From: an uncultured Erysipelotrichaceae bacterium
GTDB taxonomy: Bacteria; Bacillota_I; Bacilli_A; RF39; UBA660
DNA: 9,214 nucleotides
Assembly (NCBI GenBank): GCA_902783405.1
Contig: CACZQZ010000099.1
Location: forward strand, 1 to 9,214
Reading direction: 5' to 3'
Shown piece by piece: positions 1 to 6,161 of the stretch. Every line of letters begins with the position of its first letter. The first letter of the stretch is position 1. Under the pieces are notes generated by a model, which saw nothing but the letters and a program-made list of their open reading frames with translations, searched no databases and was not told where the DNA came from. Position numbers and translations under genes: made by a program.

Positions 1-9
1 TGATACAAT
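1..9 (+). promoter_or_regulatory. Extended -10 element upstream of the DHH phosphoesterase
   Basis: TGATACAAT matches the extended -10 form TGnTANAAT. It lies 14 bases before the AGAGGA ribosome binding site at 23-28. Any -35 element would fall outside the window, so the promoter is only half visible. A start near position 16 would leave a leader of under 20 bases, similar to other genes in this window. Confidence 0.4.
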
Positions 10-33
10 AAATAAGTAGAAAAGAGGAATTAT

Positions 34-939
34 ATGAAAGATTTAATTATTAGTCATAGTGCTGATGTAGATGGAGTAAGTCCTATTATTTTATATAAAC
101 TAACCAAAAGAAAATTTGACTATAAATTATCTGAAATTTATGAATTAGATAATATTATTGAAGAAGTTATAAAACAAGATGAAAACTATGAAAATGTATA
201 TATTATAGATTTAACTGTTTCAGAAAAATCTTATGAAGCATTAGAAAAAAGTAAATATAAAGGAAAAATAAAAGTATTTGATCATCATCAAACACATTTA
301 TTTGCAGTTAAAAAAAGATATGTTACAATCAATATTGAAGAATGCGGAACAACTCTTTTTTATAAATACTTATGTAAAAATTATGAAATCAAAACAAAAG
401 CATTAGATGAATATACAAATCATGTTAAAGATTTAGATTTATGGCATTGGGAAGAAAAAGAAAATTTAATAGCTAAAAGATTAGGAGATTTATTTACAAT
501 CTATGGAAAAGAAAGATATATAAATTCTATGGTAAAAAAACTAAGAAAGCAAGAACATTTCGATTTTTCAACCTTTGAAAAGAAAATACTAGCTATTGAA
601 GAAGAAAAGATAGAAAAATATATTGATAGAAAAGATAAAGAACTTTTTGAAATTAAATGGAAAGATTATACTTTTGGCGCTGTGTTTTCTGAAAAATATC
701 GTAGTGAACTAGGAAATACCTTATCGCTTAGACATCCCGAATATGATTTTATTGTTATGATTAATTTTGGCGGTGGTGTTAGTTTTAGAACAAATAAAGA
801 TGTTGATGTATCTTTAGTAGCAACTTCTATTGGAGGAGGGGGACACAAAAAAGCAAGTGGAGCACCTGTTTATAAAGAAGTAAAAGAAATGGTTTTAAAA
901 CAAATCTTTGAAGGCTGTGAAATTCATGAAGATAAATAG
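34..939 (+). CDS. DHH/DHHA1 family phosphoesterase, NrnB-like (oligoribonuclease-type)
   Basis: A 301-residue cytoplasmic protein with the two-domain DHH architecture. The N-terminal domain shows motif I SHSADVDG (residues 7-14; metal ligands H8, D11, D13), motif II YIIDL (D59), motif III DHH (83-85) and motif IV VKDLDLW (131-137). The C-terminal DHHA1 domain carries GGGGHKKASG (267-276), which binds the nucleic acid or nucleotide substrate in this family. Known members are Mn-dependent hydrolases of nanoRNAs, pAp or cyclic dinucleotides. The opening resembles the Bacillus NrnB (YngD) type more than NrnA or GdpP, and there is no PAS, GGDEF or membrane part. Motif I has one extra residue before the D-x-D compared with the common SHxDxDG. 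Shine-Dalgarno AGAGGA at 23-28 supports the ATG at 34. The gene overlaps the downstream hydrolase, suggesting co-transcription. The family is secure; the exact substrate is inference. Confidence 0.88.
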   Translation: MKDLIISHSADVDGVSPIILYKLTKRKFDYKLSEIYELDNIIEEVIKQDENYENVYIIDLTVSEKSYEALEKSKYKGKIKVFDHHQTHLFAVKKRYVTINIEECGTTLFYKYLCKNYEIKTKALDEYTNHVKDLDLWHWEEKENLIAKRLGDLFTIYGKERYINSMVKKLRKQEHFDFSTFEKKILAIEEEKIEKYIDRKDKELFEIKWKDYTFGAVFSEKYRSELGNTLSLRHPEYDFIVMINFGGGVSFRTNKDVDVSLVATSIGGGGHKKASGAPVYKEVKEMVLKQIFEGCEIHEDK

Positions 940-1450
940 AATTATTGTAGGAAGACTTAGAGAAAATTGTTATATCTTATCTAAGAATGAAAAAGTAATT
1001 GTTATAGATCCTGGTGATGAATATGAAAAAATCAAAGAAGAAATAAGAGAAAAAGAATTAATAGGCATTTTAGTTACACATCACCATTTTGATCATGTAG
1101 GAGCTCTTCCACAACTTTTAGAAGAATATAAAGTACCTTTATATGATTATGAAACAAAAGAAAAAGAAGTAATTATAAATCCTTTTACATTTGAAATAAT
1201 AAAAACTAAAGGTCATACAGGTGATTCTGTAACTTTTTATTTTAAAGAAGAAAATGTTATGTTTACAGGAGACTTTCTATTTAAAGAAAGTATAGGAAGA
1301 ACAGATTTAGGTGGAAATATTTTTGATATGAAAGAAAGTATCAAAAAAATAAAAAAATACCCAAATGTTACAATTTATCCTGGACATGGAGAAAAAACAA
1401 CATTAAATTATGAAATAAAGTATAATCCATATTTTCACAATTTCCCATAA
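926..1450 (+). CDS. Metallo-beta-lactamase-fold hydrolase (glyoxalase II-like, YqgX type)
   Basis: A 174-residue soluble single-domain protein, about the usual length for small glyoxalase II-like proteins of Bacillota. It has the full two-metal set: HHHFDH at 52-57 (ligands H52, H54, D56, H57), GHTGDS with H97, FTGDFLF with D116, and YPGHGE with H154. The GRTDLGG segment (124-130) and the ending NPYF are typical of the hydroxyacylglutathione-hydrolase-like subgroup. Members hydrolyse thioesters such as S-lactoylglutathione analogues, but this branch is poorly characterised, so the substrate is unknown. I chose ATG 926: the protein then begins directly with the conserved MKINRIIVG strand, and AAGG at 911-914 can serve as a distant Shine-Dalgarno. 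In-frame TTG 908 and GTG 917 are weaker alternatives. The start lies inside the end of the DHH gene, so translation is probably coupled. There is no clear terminator after it. Confidence 0.85.
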   Translation: MKINRIIVGRLRENCYILSKNEKVIVIDPGDEYEKIKEEIREKELIGILVTHHHFDHVGALPQLLEEYKVPLYDYETKEKEVIINPFTFEIIKTKGHTGDSVTFYFKEENVMFTGDFLFKESIGRTDLGGNIFDMKESIKKIKKYPNVTIYPGHGEKTTLNYEIKYNPYFHNFP

Positions 1451-1464
1451 TTTGCGCACATTAT
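1447..1464. promoter_or_regulatory. Imperfect 18-bp palindrome, operator-like
   Basis: ATAATTTGCGCACATTAT is its own reverse complement except for one mismatched pair (positions 6 and 13), centred on TGCGCA. It overlaps the stop codon of the hydrolase and lies 16 bases before a TATAAT box at 1481-1486. No T-tract follows, so it is not an intrinsic terminator. Shape and position suit a binding site for a dimeric regulator; which regulator is unknown. Confidence 0.4.
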
Positions 1465-1480
1465 CTCCACAATCCTTTTC

Positions 1481-1486
1481 TATAAT
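1481..1486 (+). promoter_or_regulatory. Candidate -10 box in the leader before the two-component system
   Basis: A perfect TATAAT. At 15-18 base spacing I see no good -35 hexamer; TTGCGC at 1452-1457 is 23 bases away, which is too far. If active, transcription would start near 1493, just before the strong Shine-Dalgarno at 1498-1506, giving a transcript that reads through the leader into the response regulator. Confidence 0.35.
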
Positions 1487-1495
1487 GAAATCAAG

Positions 1496-1554
1496 ATGGA
1501 GGTGATAAGATAGAAAAAAATCAAAAAAATAAAAGAAACTCCCTAAGTAGGTGA
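1496..1554 (+). other. Strong Shine-Dalgarno without a conventional ORF; possible decayed small gene or leader peptide
   Basis: GGAGGTGAT at 1498-1506 is a perfect 9-base complement to the usual 16S rRNA 3' end, the strongest in the window, yet no ATG, GTG or TTG follows at working distance. The codon at the ideal spacing (1510) is ATA, opening a 14-codon frame (I/M-EKNQKNKRNSLSR) that ends at TGA 1552-1554. The ATG at 1496 gives only MEVIR before TAG. The tail is rich in Lys and Asn and has no membrane segment. It could be a deleted small toxin or peptide gene whose start and hydrophobic core are gone, or a ribosome-standby or leader element. I cannot name it. Confidence 0.3.
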
Positions 1555-1560
1555 ACCATA

Positions 1561-1593
1561 GAAAACGAAAGTTTTCCATGATATAATAATATC
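1561..1593 (+). promoter_or_regulatory. Dyad plus extended -10 promoter for the response regulator
   Basis: GAAAAC-GAAA-GTTTTC (1561-1576) is a perfect 6-bp inverted repeat with a GAAA loop. It is followed by TGATATAAT (1579-1587), a perfect extended -10. The -10 also lies inside a second small dyad, GATAT-AATA-ATATC (1580-1593). Transcription would start near 1594, right at the GAGG ribosome binding site (1594-1597). The first dyad covers the place where a -35 would be, so it may be an operator, or an RNA hairpin in a longer transcript starting upstream. Confidence 0.4.
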
Positions 1594-1604
1594 GAGGCGA
1601 TTTT

Positions 1605-2261
1605 ATGTACAAAATAGGTTTTGTAGAAGACGAAGAAAATTTAAATCATTTGATAAAAAATTATCTAGAACATGAAGGATATGAAGTATTAAGCTTTACA
1701 AATGGAGAAGATGCAGTAAAACATGTTCATGACGAAATTCATTTATGGATTTTAGATATCATGTTAGGTGAAGGTATGAGTGGTTATGATTTACTAAAAA
1801 AAATTAGAGAAGTAGATGATAATATACCAGTAGTTTTTACTTCTGCACGAGATCAAGAATTAGATAAAATTATTGGACTTGAAATGGGAAGCGATGATTA
1901 CATTACAAAACCATATTCTCCTAAAGAACTTGTTCTTAGAGTTAATAAAATTATCAAAAGAGTTTATAAAAATATATCAGAAAAAATTACGTACGAAAAT
2001 TATATCATCGATATTGATAAAAGAATTGTATTAGAAGAAGATAAAGAACTTTGTTTAACTACATTAGAATTTGATTTACTACTACTCCTATTAAATAATA
2101 AAAATAAATCTTTTAGTCGTGATGATATATTAAACAAAGTTTGGGGAAATGACTATTTTGGTAGTGATAGAGTTGTAGATGATTTGGTTAGAAGACTTAG
2201 AAAAAAAATGAAAAAACTTAGAATCAGTACAATTTATGGATATGGATACAGATTATCATGA
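1605..2261 (+). CDS. OmpR/PhoB-family two-component response regulator
   Basis: A 218-residue cytoplasmic DNA-binding regulator. The receiver domain (about 1-120) shows the acidic pair E8/D9, the phosphoacceptor D51 in LWILDIML, the switch T79 in FTSA and K102 in TKPYSP. The winged-helix output domain (about 128-217) has TTLEFDLLLLL, SRDDILNKVWG, a recognition-helix region with DRVVDDLVRRLRKKM, and the wing IYGYGYRL at the C-terminus. Length and order are standard for the family. Shine-Dalgarno GAGG at 1594-1597 lies 7 bases from the ATG. The stop overlaps the start of the histidine kinase by 4 bp, so the pair is translationally coupled. The target genes are not identifiable; the dyad just upstream is a candidate autoregulatory site, which is inference. 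Confidence 0.95.
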   Translation: MYKIGFVEDEENLNHLIKNYLEHEGYEVLSFTNGEDAVKHVHDEIHLWILDIMLGEGMSGYDLLKKIREVDDNIPVVFTSARDQELDKIIGLEMGSDDYITKPYSPKELVLRVNKIIKRVYKNISEKITYENYIIDIDKRIVLEEDKELCLTTLEFDLLLLLLNNKNKSFSRDDILNKVWGNDYFGSDRVVDDLVRRLRKKMKKLRISTIYGYGYRLS

Positions 2262-3505
2262 AATATAAAATTGATTTAGCGAAACAAAACTTTATACTAG
2301 CCATTACTATCTTTTCTGTAATTTTTATTAGTGTAGGTGTAGTTCTTCCTAAAGCGCTAACACCTATTTATGAAAAAATACTCTATGAGAATTTAAGTGA
2401 ACCTTTAAATTTTGTAGATGATAACTCTTATAATATTGATACCGATATTTCTTATTTATACTTCGAAGGAAACGAAAAAGTATATACCAATAATTTAAAA
2501 AAAATTATTGATTTAACCCCAGAACAAATCAAAGAAAGAGTAAATAATAATTATGGAAAATTTAAATATCATGGAAAAACATATTATTACTATAAATCCT
2601 ATAGTAATAATACACTTAAAATTGCACTTACTGATAACTCTTCAATTATAGAAATGAGTAATGATATATTAATTATCATTATGCCAATTTTACTCTTTAC
2701 TTTTATTATTGTACTTACACTAATGCTGATATGGTCAAGAAGAACTCTTAGAAGAATTGGCTATTTAAAAAGAAAAATCGAAAATATTCATGATGATGAT
2801 GAACCTTATACTTATCATGTGGAAGATGAGTTTCATGATTTATCCATTGCGATTGATAATATGAAACGTTATTTAAAAGAAGAAGAGGAATATAAAAATC
2901 AAATGTATCAAAATATTTCTCATGATTTTAAAACCCCACTTACGGTTATCTCTTCTTATATTGAAGGAATGGAAGACGGTATTCAAGAAAAAGAAGAGGG
3001 ATTAAATATAATTAAAAAACAAGTTCAAAAATTAGAACAAAAAGTACACTCCTTACTATATTTAAATAAATTAAATTATATCAAAGATACCAACCTAAAA
3101 AATAATGATCGTACGGATTTAGTGGAACTCATCAAATCTTCCTCTGACAAATTTAAATTACAAAGAAATGATGTTTCTTGGAAAATTATCATTAAGGACA
3201 AAAAGACAACTTTTCATGGAAGTTATGATATGTGGGAAGCTATTGTAGACAATATTTTAAATAATTTTATGAGATATGCTGAAAGTGAAATTATCATAAC
3301 GATAAGAAATGGGAAAATAACATTTTATAATGATGGACCGAATATTGATGATAATATATTAGACGATGTTTTTACTCCTTATAAAAAAGGAACAAAAGGT
3401 CAATTTGGACTGGGACTTTCTATTGTTAAAAAAACACTTCAGTTATTAGGGTATGAAATAAGTGTTAAAAATGAAAAAAAAGGAATCATTTTTACGATTA
3501 AATAG
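2258..3505 (+). CDS. Membrane sensor histidine kinase (HAMP-HisKA-HATPase_c)
   Basis: A 415-residue partner of the preceding regulator. A first membrane helix spans about 11-32 and a second about 136-159, enclosing an extracytoplasmic domain of about 100 residues that I do not recognise (rich in Tyr and Asn). A HAMP-like linker follows, ending in EDEFHDLSIAIDNMKRYL (about 189-206). The dimerisation domain has the phosphoaccepting H222 in ISHDFKTPL. The ATP-binding domain shows the N box DNILNNFMRYA (331-341), G1 box NDGP (358-361), F-box region VFTPYKKG (371-378) and G2 box GQFGLGLSI (381-389). All catalytic motifs are intact. The ATG sits in an ATGA overlap with the regulator stop, and a terminator follows immediately, so the two genes form a closed unit. 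The signal sensed is unknown. Confidence 0.94.
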   Translation: MKYKIDLAKQNFILAITIFSVIFISVGVVLPKALTPIYEKILYENLSEPLNFVDDNSYNIDTDISYLYFEGNEKVYTNNLKKIIDLTPEQIKERVNNNYGKFKYHGKTYYYYKSYSNNTLKIALTDNSSIIEMSNDILIIIMPILLFTFIIVLTLMLIWSRRTLRRIGYLKRKIENIHDDDEPYTYHVEDEFHDLSIAIDNMKRYLKEEEEYKNQMYQNISHDFKTPLTVISSYIEGMEDGIQEKEEGLNIIKKQVQKLEQKVHSLLYLNKLNYIKDTNLKNNDRTDLVELIKSSSDKFKLQRNDVSWKIIIKDKKTTFHGSYDMWEAIVDNILNNFMRYAESEIIITIRNGKITFYNDGPNIDDNILDDVFTPYKKGTKGQFGLGLSIVKKTLQLLGYEISVKNEKKGIIFTIK

Positions 3506-3524
3506 CTCATAAAGAGCTTTTTTT
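3504..3524 (+). terminator. Intrinsic terminator of the two-component operon
   Basis: Stem AGCTC (3504-3508) and GAGCT (3514-3518), loop ATAAA, followed by an unbroken T run to 3524. The stem begins inside the kinase stop codon. Confidence 0.8.
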
Positions 3525-3545
3525 ATGCCCAAAAAAAGATATTTT

Positions 3546-3554
3546 CATATAATA
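3546..3554 (+). promoter_or_regulatory. Candidate -10 for the spoVIF-like gene (CATA-TAA-TA)
   Basis: CATATAATA fits the SigK-type -10 CATAnnnTA and also contains a SigA-type TATAAT, so the sigma factor cannot be decided. No convincing -35 is visible. It is the only candidate between the upstream terminator and the gene. Its end is 4 bases before the AGGAG Shine-Dalgarno (3559-3563), implying an almost leaderless transcript. spoVIF is SigK-dependent in Bacillus subtilis, which makes the sporulation reading attractive. Confidence 0.35.
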
Positions 3555-3570
3555 CTTTAGGAGTGATAAA

Positions 3571-3810
3571 ATGTTTAATGATAGTTTTTTTAAAAGAGTA
3601 GAAAAGAAAACAAATATAAGTAAACAAACGATTTTAGATTTAGCGTCTAAATTACAACAATCAGATCTTAAAAATGAGGCAACACTTAGAGAAGTTATAA
3701 GGGAACTTGGTTCGATGACTGGTAAACCAGTTTCTAAAGAAAAAGAAGATAAAATTATTAAAGCTGTTCAAAATGATCAAGTACCAAAAGATATTGATAA
3801 AATGATTTAG
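3571..3810 (+). CDS. spoVIF: Stage VI sporulation protein F-like (SpoVIF/YjcC family)
   Basis: A 79-residue soluble, charged protein without a signal peptide or membrane segment. The pattern FFKRVEKKTNISKQTI (6-21), then REVIRELGSMTGKPVSKEKEDKI (41-63), then DQVPKDIDKM near the end matches the small SpoVIF family as I remember it; the PVSKEKEDKI block with a following VP-x-D is the most telling part. In Bacillus subtilis the protein is made late in the mother cell and is needed for correct coat assembly and spore resistance. The length is close to the family norm. The Shine-Dalgarno AGGAGTGAT (3559-3567) supports the ATG. The gene stands alone between two terminators and converges on spoIVA, so this is a small sporulation locus. 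The family assignment is from memory of motifs, not from a search. Confidence 0.8.
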   Translation: MFNDSFFKRVEKKTNISKQTILDLASKLQQSDLKNEATLREVIRELGSMTGKPVSKEKEDKIIKAVQNDQVPKDIDKMI

Positions 3811-3832
3811 TATTCAGTTTGAATACTTTTTT
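3809..3832 (+). terminator. Intrinsic terminator of the spoVIF-like gene
   Basis: Perfect 8-bp stem AGTATTCA (3809-3816) and TGAATACT (3820-3827), loop GTT, followed by a T run to 3832. It begins at the stop codon. Confidence 0.85.
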
Positions 3833-3833
3833 A

Positions 3834-3858
3834 AAAGAAAAAACATCCGAAGATGTTT
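3834..3858 (-). terminator. Intrinsic terminator of spoIVA
   Basis: On the minus strand AAACATC-TTCG-GATGTTT (3858 to 3841) is a 7-bp stem capped by a stable UUCG tetraloop, followed by a T-rich tail. It overlaps the spoIVA stop codon and lies back to back with the terminator of the convergent gene. Confidence 0.85.
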
Positions 3859-5332
3859 ATAAAACAATAGCTATTAAATTACCACTGCCTTTATTAACTA
3901 ATCTAGATAAAGTTTTAGATAATTTAAATCTAGCATTTTCAGGAAGTAAAGATAATTTAGCTTGAATACCTTCTTTAACAATATTATCTAAACTTCTACC
4001 AAAGATTTCACTTTTCCAAATACTAGAAGGATCTGTATCATAATCTTTCATGATATAATCAATTAGTTCTTTACTTTGTATTTCAGAACCGATAATTGGT
4101 TCAAAAGTAGATTCTACATCAACTCTTATCATATGAATAGAAGGAGCAACAGCCTTTAATTTAATACCATATCTTCCCCCTTGTTTAATAATTTCTGGCG
4201 TATCTAATTTCATATCCATAAGGGTGGGGGAAGCAACTCCATAGCCGGTTTGTTTTACTTGTTTAAGAGCAGATTTAATTTGATCATATTCTGTTTTAGC
4301 TTCTTTATATTCTTGCATTAAAACAAGTAAATCACTTTTTGTATTTATATCAGTTCCAATGATTTCTTTTAAAACATCTTTATATAAATCTTTAGGACTA
4401 TCTAAATTAATCGTAATTTCACCGGTAGAGGTATTTACTTCAGAAAGATATGCTTTATCAATATATTCTGAATCTCCAAAATGATCCATAATATGTTCAG
4501 AATCTCTTAGTTTTTCCACAGGGGTTACGCATTCTTTAATCTTATCCATATAAATTTGTTTTAACCAATTATCTTTATCTAAACACGCTATCCATTCTGG
4601 CATGTTAATACTAACTTCAGTTACAGGAAATTCATATAATGCTTCTTTTAAAATATGTACTAAATCTTTATCATTCATGTTTTCAATGTTAACAGCAAGA
4701 ACAGGAACATTATGTTCTTCTTTTAATTGATTTGCTAGCCTTTCTGTTTCTGGTAAACTTGGATGAGTACTATTTAAAATAACAATAAAAGGTTTTCCAA
4801 TTTCTTTAAGTTCATTTATCACTCTTTCTTCAGCATCGATGTAGTCATCTCTATCTAGTTCACCAATAGAACCATCCGTAGTAACTACAATACCAATACT
4901 AGAGTGATCTTTAATTACTTTTTCTGTACCTATTTCAGCAGCTTCAATAAAAGGTATTTCTTCATCATACCAAGGAGTTCTGACACGTCTTGGACCATTT
5001 TCATCTTCATATCCTTTTGCATTTGGAATAACATATCCAACACAATCAATAAGTCTTACACTTGTCTCAAAACTATCTAATTTTATTTTAGCAGCCTGAC
5101 TTGGTACAAATTTAGGTTCTGTTGTCATAATGGTTTTCCCTTGAGCTGATTGCGGTATTTCATCTAAACATCTTTTTCGTTCATACTCATCTTCAATATA
5201 AGGAACGACCATATTTTCAATAACTTTTTTGATAAACGTTGATTTTCCTGTTCTTACAGCTCCAACAACACCTAAATATAAATCTCCACCAGTTCTTTCA
5301 CTGATGCTTTTCATAATTTCAATTTTATCCAT
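3857..5332 (-). CDS. spoIVA: Stage IV sporulation protein A, spore coat morphogenetic ATPase
   Basis: A 491-residue protein, practically the same length as Bacillus subtilis SpoIVA (492). SpoIVA is a mother-cell ATPase that polymerises irreversibly on the forespore outer membrane, forms the coat basement layer and is also needed for cortex assembly. The N-terminal P-loop domain shows Walker A GAVRTGKST (24-32, K30), the tandem threonines T70/T71 in TIMTTEP known as the ATP sensor region, and Walker B VRLIDCVG with D96. NSTHP (187-191) sits where a GTPase would have its base-specificity loop. The C-terminal part ends RLVNKGSGNLIAIVL, the conserved hydrophobic tail that contacts SpoVM and the membrane in the family. 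No key residue is missing. Shine-Dalgarno AGGGAT at 5337-5342 supports this start. It is a single-gene unit with its own candidate promoter and terminator. Confidence 0.97.
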   Translation of the reverse strand: MDKIEIMKSISERTGGDLYLGVVGAVRTGKSTFIKKVIENMVVPYIEDEYERKRCLDEIPQSAQGKTIMTTEPKFVPSQAAKIKLDSFETSVRLIDCVGYVIPNAKGYEDENGPRRVRTPWYDEEIPFIEAAEIGTEKVIKDHSSIGIVVTTDGSIGELDRDDYIDAEERVINELKEIGKPFIVILNSTHPSLPETERLANQLKEEHNVPVLAVNIENMNDKDLVHILKEALYEFPVTEVSINMPEWIACLDKDNWLKQIYMDKIKECVTPVEKLRDSEHIMDHFGDSEYIDKAYLSEVNTSTGEITINLDSPKDLYKDVLKEIIGTDINTKSDLLVLMQEYKEAKTEYDQIKSALKQVKQTGYGVASPTLMDMKLDTPEIIKQGGRYGIKLKAVAPSIHMIRVDVESTFEPIIGSEIQSKELIDYIMKDYDTDPSSIWKSEIFGRSLDNIVKEGIQAKLSLLPENARFKLSKTLSRLVNKGSGNLIAIVL

Positions 5333-5358
5333 ATTTATCCCTACTTTCGTTCTATTTA

Positions 5359-5386
5359 ACTATATGAAAAATCATTAAAAGTATTC
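5359..5386 (-). promoter_or_regulatory. Candidate SigE-type promoter of spoIVA
   Basis: Reading the minus strand, GAATACT (5386-5380) is followed after 13 bases by CATATAGT (5366-5359). This fits the mother-cell SigE pattern of an AATATT-like -35 and a CATACAnT -10 with 13-15 base spacing. The start would fall near 5352, about 10 bases before the Shine-Dalgarno. SigE control of spoIVA is established in Bacillus subtilis; here it is inferred. Confidence 0.55.
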
Positions 5387-5403
5387 AAATTTAAGTTTTA
5401 TAA

Positions 5404-5434
5404 TGAAAAAAATCCTCATATTTAAAATATGAGG
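5404..5434 (-). terminator. Intrinsic terminator after the phosphotransferase gene
   Basis: Perfect 9-bp stem CCTCATATT (5414-5422) and AATATGAGG (5426-5434) with a 3-base loop. On the minus strand it is followed by ATTTTTTTC. It follows the phosphotransferase stop and separates that gene from the spoIVA promoter. Confidence 0.85.
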
Positions 5435-5441
5435 TATTTTA

Positions 5442-6161
5442 TTAAAATTCTAATGTATCTATTTTATTTACATGTTCTATTAGGTAATTTTTAGCAAATT
5501 CAATATCTTTTTTATGAATTTCATTATCTTTTTCCATGAAATTAGATTTTATCCACAAAATTTGTAAATAACTAATAATTTTAGCTTTTTCTAATACATC
5601 ATCTATGTATTCTTGATTCTTATCTTCAAAATAATATTTATAAGTCAATTCTAGAAAACGTTTGCTCTCTTCTAAAGATATTCCTAGGAATTCTTTTGTA
5701 TTATTCTTATCAACAGAAGCAAATCCTTGATATGTCGAATACATCGCTCCAAATTCAAAAATAGGATGACCAACTGATATCGTATTCATATCAACTAATA
5801 TGAGCTCATTATTTTGTTTCATAAGATTCTTGATATGGAAATCACCATGAAGCATAGTATTTGTTTCTGGTAAAGCCTCTAGTAGATGAACTAGTTTATC
5901 TCCAATTTCTTTTGGAAGAAACTGACTACAATATTTTGCGCATTCGATTTTTTCCTCTCTCTTACTTGGTAATTCTCCATCTTTAAGTTTTGTTGAGTGT
6001 ATAATTTTTAGTACATCTACACTTTCTTTTACAAGTGAATCTATATCAGCTCCATCTATGATAAGTTCCTGTAAAGATTTAGCGTTAATAAGTTCAAAAA
6101 CTGAACCATATAAGTCTCCAACTTTTACAATATCATATGGAATAGCCGTTGGTATTCCCAT
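5442..6161 (-). CDS. Phosphotransferase of the APH/choline-kinase fold, lacking its N-terminal lobe (probable decayed gene)
   Basis: The open frame encodes 239 residues of an aminoglycoside-phosphotransferase/choline-kinase-like enzyme. The catalytic loop HGDFHIKN (105-112; base D107, N112) and the metal-binding LVDMNT (D124) are intact, and HPIFEFGAMY follows as in relatives. The protein begins GIPTAIPYDIVKVGD, which in full-length relatives lies well inside the kinase domain after the lysine-bearing N-lobe strands. The nucleotide-binding N-lobe is therefore largely absent. The ATG at 6161 has no recognisable Shine-Dalgarno, and clear coding-like sequence continues upstream in the same frame without any ATG, GTG or TTG. 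It stands alone between terminators on both sides. I infer a 5'-truncated pseudogene; a very short functional variant is the alternative. No substrate can be assigned, and a drug-resistance role should not be assumed. Confidence 0.7.
   Translation of the reverse strand: MGIPTAIPYDIVKVGDLYGSVFELINAKSLQELIIDGADIDSLVKESVDVLKIIHSTKLKDGELPSKREEKIECAKYCSQFLPKEIGDKLVHLLEALPETNTMLHGDFHIKNLMKQNNELILVDMNTISVGHPIFEFGAMYSTYQGFASVDKNNTKEFLGISLEESKRFLELTYKYYFEDKNQEYIDDVLEKAKIISYLQILWIKSNFMEKDNEIHKKDIEFAKNYLIEHVNKIDTLEF

Noticed and set aside
666..848. Open frame on the minus strand inside the DHH gene
   Set aside because: It is antisense to the conserved DHHA1 domain, has no Shine-Dalgarno, and its composition simply mirrors the real gene.
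908..925. Longer start (TTG 908) for the MBL-fold hydrolase
   Set aside because: The extra residues MKAVKF are not needed by the fold, and ATG 926 gives the usual N-terminus with a plausible upstream AAGG.
1561..1576. GAAAAC-GAAA-GTTTTC hairpin as an intrinsic terminator
   Set aside because: No T-tract follows; a promoter and a coding start follow instead.
1496..1600. Intact type I toxin-antitoxin locus in the leader
   Set aside because: There is no hydrophobic peptide, no usable start codon and no visible opposing antitoxin promoter. Only a relic could be argued, so it is kept as a low-confidence finding.
1403..1612. 69-codon minus-strand frame covering the whole leader before the response regulator
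   Set aside because: It starts at TTG inside the response-regulator gene without a Shine-Dalgarno, and its Phe/Tyr/Ile-rich composition is what A-rich DNA gives when read in reverse. It is not supported as a gene.
5442..6161. Aminoglycoside resistance gene
   Set aside because: The general fold is shared with choline, homoserine and other kinases, the N-lobe is missing, and nothing in the surroundings suggests a resistance cassette or mobile element.
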